Shown here: piece after piece, positions 11,765 through 20,515 of the stretch | How the letters are laid out: every line of letters starts with the position of its first letter | How positions within the stretch are numbered: the first letter of the stretch is position 1 | Assembly: GCA_030848705.1 (NCBI GenBank) | Contig: CM061238.1 | Coordinates: 47,841,133 to 47,905,132 of the forward strand | Direction: 5' to 3' | From: Heracleum sosnowskyi | Lineage: Eukaryota > Streptophyta > Magnoliopsida > Apiales > Apiaceae | Length of the DNA stretch: 64,000 nucleotides | Program-made: the position numbers and the translations under genes | The notes under the pieces: model-generated | Database searches by the model: none | What the model was told of the DNA's origin: nothing | What the model saw: the letters and a program-made list of their open reading frames with translations, nothing else

Positions 11765-12964
11765 GTTTCCTTGGGTCCTATTTTGTTAGCCTTTGCTTTT
11801 CCTTTAATATCATTTTTCACCTTGGGCTCAGATTGATTTAAATCAATCTTTACCCTTGGTGTTGATTTCTGAGAGTTGCTCACATTTTCATTCATAGCAT
11901 GCATAGTTGGTGGAACAAACATGTTATTCACATTCCATGGCATTTGTGGCACATTAAACATATTCATGTATGGATTAGGCACAAACGACATGCTAGCATA
12001 TGGATTCTGAAATTGTGCATATGGAGCAAACATGTTAGGCATAACAGGCATTGTGGGCATAGAACTGTTCATTGCAGGCTTGGGAATTTTCACATTAGTA
12101 GATTTCTTAACAGATTTGCAGTTAGTAGATAAATGACTAACACTTCCACAATTAACACATGTCTTTCTAGGAGCATATTTATCAGGTGTGTAATTGTTGT
12201 GTTTGTTAATCCCTACTTTGCCATTCCTGTTATTCTTTTTATTTCCCTTAGCCTTAACTTGAACATTCTCTAACTTATCTTTCAATTGCTTGTTGGACAA
12301 GTGACCTACATTAGCTCTCTCAACAGGCTTCTCAACTTTCTTTGATTTACTAGACTCACCTTGAACAAAGTTCTTGGTGACAGGACCATACTTATTATTA
12401 AGTCTAGTGAGTTCATCTTTTTCTTTTCTCTGTCAACGAAACAGCCTGATCGGTTGATGGTTCATCTATCAACGAAACATTGCATTCCGTTGACATATCA
12501 ACCTTCAACAAATGATCATTGTTGTTTGCTGACTCTGTTTCTGATTCTAAGGTTTCACCAACATACCCTAGCTTCTCTTTGTTCTTTTTCCATGATTGCT
12601 CACAGAAAGATTCCATACCTTGAACATTAATGGTGTTGGTAGCAACATTCCTGGCATCTTTCCATTTTGCAATCACACTTTGTTCTATCTCAAGTTGTGT
12701 TTTAAGAATTTCTTCCCTTTGTAACACGTTCTCAAGTTCCTTCTTAGCATCCCTACTAACACATCTCATTTTCTCAAATTCAATGAGCTGTGCTTCTAAC
12801 ATTGCATTCCTATCACTTAAGAGCAAATTAGTCTCTTTTATTCTTGAATTCTCTTTGGTAAGTGATTTAAGAGTAACACGCAAATTATATAGTACAGTAG
12901 ACATTTCATTTACTGCACTATCGCATTCCTCTTTAGAAAGCTCAGAAAGATTAGTAATTGTTAC
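11723..12964 (-). other. Putative intron of element B (gag 3' part)
   Basis: On the minus strand the boundaries read CAACCAG/GTAACAATT at 12964 and TTGTGTGCAG/GGAGAC at 11723, in phase 0 with both gag and protease. Sister element E has exactly the two flanks joined, at 55441/55442. Length 1242 nt. Unspliced, it encodes the gag C-terminal extension with coiled-coil-like sequence and a second zinc knuckle. Splicing is inferred from the comparison; RNA is needed to prove it. Confidence 0.75.
11743..12300 (-). pseudogene. Copia B gag C-terminal extension with second zinc knuckle
   Basis: A 185-codon open piece that continues gag in another frame. It has a basic start (KAKGNKKNNRNGKVG), a CCHC knuckle CVNCGSVSHLSTNC, then a Met/Pro/Asn-rich stretch (MPTMPVMPNMFAPYAQ), and ends GPKETWVPKST, the usual WVP(K/R) ending of SIRE-type Gag. 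It lies within the putative intron, so it would be made only from unspliced RNA. It is joined to the main gag frame by an apparent one-base insertion in an A-rich run near 12420. Confidence 0.75.
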
Positions 12965-14215
12965 CTGGTTGCTTGAGGAGCTTGCTTCCTGCTCATGATT
13001 GTTATCCATAAGAGCCAAGTTGACATACTCAACATCATCATCAGAATCTTCACCATTACCAGCCCAATCATACTCCTGAGACATGAAAGCCTTTTCTTTT
13101 TGCTTAAGAAGTTCAAAGTATTTCTTTTTATAATCAACAGGCTCAAATTTCCTGTTGCCCTTCTCAATCTTGGGCTTTCTGCAGTCTCCAGCAAAGTGAC
13201 CAAGCATTCCACAATTGAAACATTTAGATTTAGACTTTTCAATCCAGTTACTTTTGTTAGGTTGAAAGTCTCTCCTTGGTGGCCTTGCTTCTGAGTTTCT
13301 CTTGAACTTGAAATTTGAGAATTTTCTTGACAGAAAAGTAATGTGTTCATCAATCTCATCTAAGTCATCCAAGTTGGCTGGTTCTGATTCTTCTTCTTCT
13401 GTCATCTTGCCTTTACCTTTGCTAACATCACTCCTACAACTAGCTCGACTAGTTGTGGCCTTTGCAGCTTCTTCATTGTCATCTTCCAGTTGGTTCACAG
13501 ATGCAATCAATGCAATAGATCCACCCTTCTTTTGTACCTTTTCAATTTCTTCATCTTGCTCTATTTCCAACTCATATGTCTTCAAGGTTCCATAAAGCCT
13601 TTCAAGAGTGTAGTCTTTGTACTCTTGAGTGTTTCTGAGAGAAACAGTCATAGGCTTCCATTCTTTTGGAAGAGCTCTAAGAAATTTAAGTTTTGAATCC
13701 TTGGTTTGATAGATTCTCCCATACAACTTTAATCCATTCAAAAGCTTTTGAAACCTACTAAACGTGTCATTTAGGGTTTCACCAGCTTTAAAATGAAAAT
13801 GCTCATATTGTTGTATAAGGAGCTGCATTTTGTTTTCCCTAACTTGCTCAGTACCTTCACAGAGAGTTCTAACAGTGTCCCATACTTCTTTGGAGGTTGT
13901 ACAGTTTATGACATTGTCAAACATCTCTTGCTCCAAACCATTAAACAGAATGTTCATGGTTCTTTTATCTTTATGGACTTCTGCAACATCTTCAATAGTC
14001 CATTCTGAGACAAGTTTTGGAATTTCCACATCAGGAGCATCATCTGGCAGTCCAACTCTAGATGCAAACTTCATGGGAACGTGTGGACCTTTCTCAATGC
14101 AGTCTACATATCTCTCATCCATAGACATGAGATGTAAATGCATCTTTACTTTCCAGTGAAAGTAATTATCCTTATCAAGAACTGGTATCTTTACTCCTGC
14201 ATCCTTCTTCACTAT
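12413..14215 (-). pseudogene. Copia B gag
   Basis: About 600 codons. The N-terminal UBN2-type gag domain is clear (IPVLDKDNYFHWKVKM near residue 10, WDTVRTLCEGTEQVRENK near 110, RFQKLLNGL near 150). A CCHC knuckle CFNCGMLGHFAGDC sits near 331, then the acidic YDWAGNGEDSDDDVEYVNLAL block, then a helical region rich in Glu, Lys and Leu that looks coiled-coil. The codon matching the ATG start of sister element E is ATA here (14213-14215), so the normal start is lost. The frame breaks near 12420. Gag would form the particle and bind RNA. Confidence 0.85.
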
Positions 14216-14264
14216 GGTTATTGTTTTGGTCTTGATCTTTAAACTTCTTGTATGTTAGAAGCTT

Positions 14265-14276
14265 GCTCTGATACCA
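14265..14276 (-). other. Primer binding site, initiator tRNA-Met, element B
   Basis: The minus strand reads TGGTATCAGAGC two bases inside the LTR edge, an exact match to the usual initiator tRNA-Met complement. Confidence 0.88.
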
Positions 14277-14278
14277 AT

Positions 14279-15329
14279 TGTTAATCCCAAATGACCTAAC
14301 AGAATTGTAGAAGGGGGGGGGGGGGTTGAATACAATTCTTGATATTTCTTAAACTTAAAAACAACTTACAAATAAAACTGAACTTAAAGTAAAAATCACA
14401 AGCACATAAATAATTTCAGTTGGATTGTTTGATGATCCAACTGAAGTGATTTTTATTGCGGAAATAATCTGTGATACAAAATGTACACAGCTGCTCAGTT
14501 ACAAGACTGTAGAGAAGTATGCTCTCAAATATAGCTAATACAATCTATTTGTTTTTCTTCTCTTACTCTTATTTTAACTGCTACACTTGGTTATATATAT
14601 TCCCAAGTTTACAAAGCTATTTTTGGCTACACTAAAGTACACTAAAGGTAACCGCCAATAGTTTGCTTTTCATCCCTTTGTCCAGTGGTCGATGGATATC
14701 CTTGCTTTTGTCTTCATGCTTATTATGATCACTCCCAAGAGCCCAATTGGAAACTGGGATGTTTCCTTATTCCCCATGTCCATTTTAATGGTTTCCAATG
14801 CAAAGTACACTTCCACATCACCTTTAGATCTGTTCAGTAAACTGTCACTATCACTTTGTCAACTATTCAGAAAAGCAATAATGATTCGTTGATAGCAGGG
14901 AGATGTGTTTCGTTGATAGCTTTATTCTCCATTTCGTTGATGAGTAAACTTCATTTCGTTGATGAGTAAACTTCATTCCGTTGACAGAGTAATCTTCATA
15001 CCGTTGATGGAGTAATCTTCATACCGTTGACATGTCTTCACTTAGGCAGAATTACATGGCATAATATATTTACAATTCACCAACCTATTTTGCCTATCTA
15101 GTACTTAGTCAACATGACTTAGAAAAACCTATCTAATACATACAACAAATTGCATATCAAACTGTGAAGTATTGTACAGTACAATTGCTACATCACTCAT
15201 TTCGTTGATGAGCTTCTGGTCAACGAAACACTGCAAAGCATGCCATTTCGTTGACAGTTACAAAATGACTTAATACAAAATCTACTAAGTGTTTTTATAA
15301 TTATCATCAAGAACAACATATTCCTAACA
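14279..15329 (-). repeat. 5' LTR of copia B (1051 bp)
   Basis: On the minus strand it starts TGTTAGGAATATG at 15329 and ends GGGATTAACA at 14279. It is the counterpart of the LTR of E (53083-54126). It holds a cluster of the family motif TCAACGAAAT and its reverse complement at about 14880-15030 and 15200-15255, a TATATATA box at 14592-14600, and a run of ten G (plus strand) at about 14314 where E has only five C. Confidence 0.88.
14592..14600 (-). promoter_or_regulatory. Likely TATA box of LTR B
   Basis: A TATATATA stretch in the LTR, about 315 bp from its 3' end, matched in position by TATTTATATAA in the LTR of E. Pol II transcription would start about 30 bp downstream. Position and composition are the only evidence. 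Confidence 0.45.
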
Positions 15330-15828
15330 CAATTGCATAACCAATAACTTGTAAAAGATAAGGAATATTCTGAATGTTATTTTTCGTGCAATTGCCAAAG
15401 ACCTTAGCCAAGGTATCAAAGAATAAATCCCATTCACACACAAGATTCCCCTTAAGTAATTTAGTCATATTTAGGGGACCTTGATAGTGAATACTGATGA
15501 AAAACCTAGTTAATTCTTCTTCAGTGGGGAGTCTGTCAAAATTATCCCGAGGAAACTGCAAGACATTACAAAATGTTTCCTCAGTGATAATGTATTGTGT
15601 GTCCTGAATATTGAAAGAGATAGTTGAGAAATCATCAGAGACAACAGCAGTTGAGCAAAGTAAATATAAAGGATCAGCTTTCAAATCAACATTAGAACAA
15701 ATAGCATAATTAACACAAGAATGTTGATTAAGAAAGGAGATCCAAGGCCTAAAACGTTCAAATGAACATTTCAGGGGATCAAAATAGCCATGGTAATTAG
15801 TAAGAACAATCTCAAATTGCTGGGCCAT
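15330..15828 (-). pseudogene. Copia D ORF3, N-terminal part
   Basis: Starts MAQQFEIVLTNYHGYFD at 15828 and keeps about 166 codons before the LTR of element B interrupts it at 15329; the last few codons come from that LTR. The block FNIQDTQYIITEETFCNVLQ matches FTIQGKEYIVNSDVLQAC in ORF3 of E and FTISGQQYTLTAEVINTA in C, and a VFG(N) block follows as in the others. The function is unknown. It sits where SIRE elements carry their env-like ORF, but I see no signal peptide or membrane segment. Confidence 0.7.
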
Positions 15829-16830
15829 TTTAACACAAATTAATAGAGTTAATTTTAAATTAATTCTAATTTAGGGAATAAATTCCAAGAAATAAGAATT
15901 ATATCATAAATTAATTAAATCAATTTATGTTGATCCAAGTAAATAAAAAATTGACAGCAGTTCTTTACTTTAGAGAATAAAGAACCAAACTAGAGAGAAA
16001 ATAAACTTTTTAAAAACAAGAGTTTGTGAGTAATGAGAAGAAATGACTAACAGTTTAGTATTTATAGGCAGTCCTCGGAATAGCTTGGGATGACTATCGG
16101 GATGACTACCGGGTAGTCATACCGATAGTCATTCCAGTATAAAACTGAGAATGACTTAAAATATAAACAGAAAGTCAGAGAAAATAATCATACTAATAAT
16201 TATAAAATGCATATAATTAGAAAGACTATCGGGATGACTATCGGGATAGTCATACCGATAGTCATTCCAGTACAAAAATAAAAGTACTGAAATAAAAGGC
16301 AGAAAAATATAATTAAAACTAATTAAAACTAAACTAAACTATAATGACTACTGGAATGACTATGAGAGATAGTCATTCCGATAGTCATGCTAGTACAAAA
16401 ACAAAATAAACAAACCTGTTAAGAAAAACTAGCAGAATTAATTAAAATAAATACAGAAAAATGCATAAAACTTATAGAAATGCATGAAATATTTATAAAA
16501 GTCTAGAAAAATTCACAGAAAATTCCATAAATCCTAGAAAAATATGCAGAATAATATAGAATTGCATAAAAATAATATAAACTTGCAGAAATATTTAAAC
16601 AACTATATTTACAATCTGAAAATAACTTAAATGATTCTAAATAAATATATTTTCAATAAAAATACATTTCTCCACTAAAAATTATGAGAAATATATTTTT
16701 AAAGAAAATAAATTATTCAGAATATTTAAATTAACAAGCTTTACACAATAAATATGGATTGGCAATAATTAACATCTAAAATCAACAAGAGAAAATGATT
16801 TAGATAAGAACAAACCTACTAGAGACATTG
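15829..16830 (-). other. Spacer between RNase H and ORF3 of D, with three hairpins
   Basis: One kilobase, AT-rich and non-coding. It holds three clusters, at about 16088-16138, 16220-16274 and 16345-16395, each pairing GGGATGACTATC-like units with GATAGTCATTCC-like reverse complements, so each can fold into a hairpin of about 50 bp. The same motif fills the LTR of D at about 44945-45185. Confidence 0.8.
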
Positions 16831-17440
16831 TCAATCACTAAGAATGTTTAACATACCCAATTTACCAACTAACCTGGTAAATGTGGATTCGTTAACAGAT
16901 TTAGTGAATATATCTGCAGTCTGTTCTTCAGTGGGTACAAAGTGTAACTCCAAAGTTCCATTCATAACATGCTCTCTAATAAAATGATACCTGATATCAA
17001 TGTGCTTTGTTCTCGAATGCTGAACAGGGTTGTTGGAGATTGCTATGACACTTGTATTATCACATAAGATAGGAATTTTGTCTAATGCAAAGCCATAGTC
17101 TTTCAATTGATTCCTTATCCATAGGATCTGAGCACAACAGCTTCCAACAGCAATATATTCAGCTTCTGCTGTTGAATTGGAAACTGTTTGCTGTTTCTTG
17201 CTATACCAGGAAATTAATCTACCTCTTAGGAATTGACAACTCCCAGAGGTACTCTTTCTATCCACAACACTACCTGCATAATCAGAATCTGTATATCCAA
17301 CAAGGTTAAAACCAGAATCTTTAGGGTACCAGATACCTAAATTAGGTGTAACCTTAAGATATCTCAAGATTCTTTTAACAGCAACGAGATGTAAATCTCT
17401 AGGGTCCGCTTGGAACCTTGCACACAAGCATGTAGCATAC
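16831..17440 (-). pseudogene. Copia D RNase H domain
   Basis: From ATCLCARFQADPRDLHLVA to the stop after GKLGMLNILSD. It carries the copia RNase H blocks: YTDSDYAGSVVDRKSTSGSCQF, STAEAEYIAVGSCCAQ, ILCDNTSVIAI, HIDIRYHFIREHV and ADIFTKSVNEST. It degrades the RNA of the RNA-DNA hybrid. It continues directly from the RT fragment at 24885 once the gag-only insertion and one copy of the TSD (17436-17440) are removed. This domain is intact on its own, but the gene is split. Confidence 0.9.
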
Positions 17441-18990
17441 TGTTGACTCGTAAACACGCAAGTATACGCGATCACAAATAGCAAGTGATAAATAGAATTC
17501 GTTCCGCAGAGACAAGGTGTAAATGCCAATTTAATACCTATGCAACAGTGTATGGTTACTTCTTAATGCTTGACCAATTATCAAATTGATTTGTTAATTA
17601 CTAACTTAACTAATAAAACAATTATCAACTAAGAGTGAATTAACCACGAGATTACTTATGTAATAGAAAACATGGAGTTCCAATTTCATTGAATATTTCA
17701 CTAAGGGTTGACACATAGAATTGATATAGGTGATAAAACTTGATAATTAATCAGATAACACGACAAGAATATGAGCTATCTTTCAATATACTCATATCAA
17801 ACCACTTAACATCCACAACAGTTAGAAGTCAAGAAGACACCACATCACGTTCAAATTATATATGTCTATACAATCTGGAAACACAATTGGTTTAAGCACA
17901 AGTTATCTATATGATTACATGGAGCAATATATATTGGTCAAATCATACCACTAATCATGAACATCAAATTAATTCATGAACCCATGCTAGTATGGCAAAA
18001 TCTCAATCCTCGAATCCACTTCCGCAATCATCAAGGATTAATAAATTAGATGCTAGCTACACATCTATCAATTAAATCAACCATACTAGATTATCGCAAT
18101 TAAATCACCCAATAATCAATTACATGTCAAACACAATAATTACGTAAACAAATCCATTGGAACCCCATGATAATGATTTAGTTCATAATTAAACTAATCA
18201 CCATCATGGGTTCCAAAGAAATCATAAATCTACAAACAATTAATAATGAATAATAAAAGAGAAATTGAGAGCAAAATAAATCCCGGAAAATGTAGAGAAG
18301 AAATACAAAAGATGAAATCAATGGGCCTCCTTGCTTGTCACGAGCTTGAATAACCCTAAAAATTGATCTCTCCCTCTCTTTTGATAATAATGTTCTCAGA
18401 TCCTAAATAACCTCCTAATCGATGTTTTTAAAGTCTAAGATATTACATAACAGAGCCAACTGCCAGCCCTACTGAAAATAGGCCCAAATATTATATTGAC
18501 CCGGAGAAATTAGAATGTTTCGAAAAAAAAACAGAACTCGCGCCCCTGCGCTTGGAAGTCGCGCCCCTGCGCTTGGAAGTCCCTGGAATCAGCTACAACC
18601 TGCGCTAGAGCGCCTAAATTTCGAGCAAGAGTGCCTCAGAGTTTGAGCAAGAGCTCCTCAATCTTGAGTAAGAGCGCCTCAGAGTTTGAGCAAGAGCTCC
18701 TCAATCTTGAGCAAGAGCGCCTCAGAGTTTGAGCAAGAGCTCCTCAATCTTGAGCAAGAGCGCCTCAATCTTCCTGTGTTCTGCTGAACTTGCACTTTGA
18801 AACATTTTCTCCACAAATCTCTAAATTAATTCCACACCACCCATAACACCATTTTAGCACTATAAAGCCTTCAACCATGCAACCTACAAAAATTACACAA
18901 CAACGTGTCAAATGACAACGAAACTCGAGAACTTGCAAACGATTAAAGTCCAAACGGAAGGTAAATAGTGGATATAAAATCCACTTATCA
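17441..18990 (-). repeat. 3' LTR of gag-only element (1550 bp)
   Basis: Plus-strand ends are TGTTGACTCG and CCACTTATCA, identical to those of the other LTR. Differences noted by eye are at about 17498, 17705, 18630 and 18669. A 62-codon open frame inside (18765-18953) is repeated unchanged in the other LTR and has no domain. Confidence 0.92.
18600..18765. repeat. GC-richer tandem repeat in LTR
   Basis: About three and a half copies of a roughly 42-bp unit with alternating GAGCAAGAGCGCCTCAG and GAGCAAGAGCTCCTCAATC, in an otherwise AT-rich LTR. The array recurs at about 24495-24660 in the other LTR with the same copy number. Confidence 0.85.
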
Positions 18991-20515
18991 AACCCCCAAA
19001 CTTAAACCGTTGCTTGTCCTCAAGCAATGCAACTAAACCCTAAATTGATAAATGAATGCAACTAAAAAATAAATGTCATAATAATGCAACAATGTCCTAA
19101 TGCAATGATCCCACACAAATTACCGAAACCAACTCAACACGCAAACGCCTCAAGGAATGTGACAGCTCCAACCAGAGCTCGACTAAGTCCCCGTATACTA
19201 ACAATACATGCCCGGAAACGTGGTGTGTGCAATTCTCACTAGATATACTCTCGTAACTAGATCAAAGGCATAACCAATTCTTCGCCAAGACAATCACATG
19301 TTTATAAACAGAATAAACTCTAGACACAAGAAACCACTTAAAGACACCTCAATATCCACTTGAGTTAGACAGGAATTCATGCTTTTATTACAAAACAACA
19401 TACTAAACACAATACGCATGCTTATTTGACCGTGCAATGGTTGAGACCCCAAAAGGCTTATACAATAATACCCATGTAGCGAGCTTTAGGTTAGTGGATC
19501 CCAGACCGGAAAAATCTTAGGTCACTAGGCACAAGTCCCCTAGAACTTAATTGCTCGAGTATTAAAGAGCTCAGCCTGATCAATTTTGCATAAACAACTA
19601 ACAAAACACTTTTTTTTTTCTTTCTTTTTTTTTTTTTTTATTTATTTCGGAATGAGTGCGCTTTGCCTTTTTCTCATCCCACCCTAGACTACTCATCTTT
19701 TCAATGAGCCGGCTACTAGCCATTTGACGCCTAGCCTCTATTGACCACTAGCATGATATCCCTGTTTTCCCCCAAACTTAGACTTAAGTGCTTCTTTCAA
19801 TTTCAAGAGAATAGAAAATATTCTAAATATAAATAGGTGATTAAATCTCAACAGCCAAACTAGGTATGACTCGATCTAGCCCAAGAGCAACCAGTGCGAC
19901 CGTGAAAAGATTGTGTTCCCGACACACGCAAGTCAATTTCATAAGAACTTAATTCAACCCTCACACTCAAATTAACGTCGACCTATCGAGCCAGAAACAA
20001 CCACTCATATGGAATCATGTGATATGCATGAACAAAATGATATTACAAACCTAAATAATTCTATATGACATGGCATACTAAATGCAAACTAAATGACATG
20101 GCACAACTAAATGCAAAATTTCTAATATGAACTAGCATGAATATGCAACTATATGCAATGCAATGATTCTTGATACCCTAAAATCACCCCCAAACTTATG
20201 AATTTCAATGTCCTCATTGAAGGTAAATTACAGGTACAAGAAATACTCCCCTAGTCGTCGGCATCGTCACCCTCCTCAGGTGGTGTGTCTGGTGGTGGAT
20301 AAACATGATGCACTCCAAAAACTAGCCAATCCACCTCAATGCCATCAGCTGCTAAGCCATGGTTGAGAGAAACGGTCGCATCCGCGGCTTCTCAGTCCAG
20401 AATTTTTTTTTTTTTTTTTTTTAAACACACCACTCTAAGAAATGCTGGAAAACATGGGTTGCCTCCCACGAAGCGCTGTCGTTAACGTCATTTAGCCGGA
20501 CTTGACTAACCAGAA
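18991..20515 (-). other. Non-coding 3' region and PPT of gag-only element
   Basis: Here a full element would carry pol. Instead there are 1.5 kb with no RT or integrase motif, T-runs at about 19610-19640 and 20402-20422, and a PPT at 18991-19003 (minus strand AAGTTTGGGGGTT). Near 20460 the phrase GGGTTGCCTCCCACGAAGCG, common downstream of gag in Tat/Athila-type elements, is retained. It looks like a long-standing non-autonomous layout rather than a fresh deletion. Confidence 0.75.

Larger units (their letters stand above)
8975..15329 (-). mobile_element. Ty1/copia SIRE-type element B, 3'-truncated
   Basis: On the minus strand: 5' LTR (15329-14279), primer binding site, gag, protease, integrase and RT. 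The element stops at the RT/RNase H border near 8972, so RNase H, ORF3 and the 3' LTR are absent. It is the same family as plus-strand element E at 53083, with near-identical protein sequence throughout. B retains the 1242-nt segment that E lacks. It was probably inserted into ORF3 of element D (flank from 15330), but with one end lost no TSD can be checked. Confidence 0.85.

Noticed and set aside
18765..18953. 62-codon ORF, identical copy at 24659-24847
   Set aside because: Both lie in the two LTRs of the same element, so identity reflects LTR duplication; no domain or promoter supports a gene.
19600..20425. T-runs as poly(A) tails of retroposed genes
   Set aside because: No coding sequence lies next to them and they fall in the non-coding 3' region of the gag-only element on the opposite strand sense expected.
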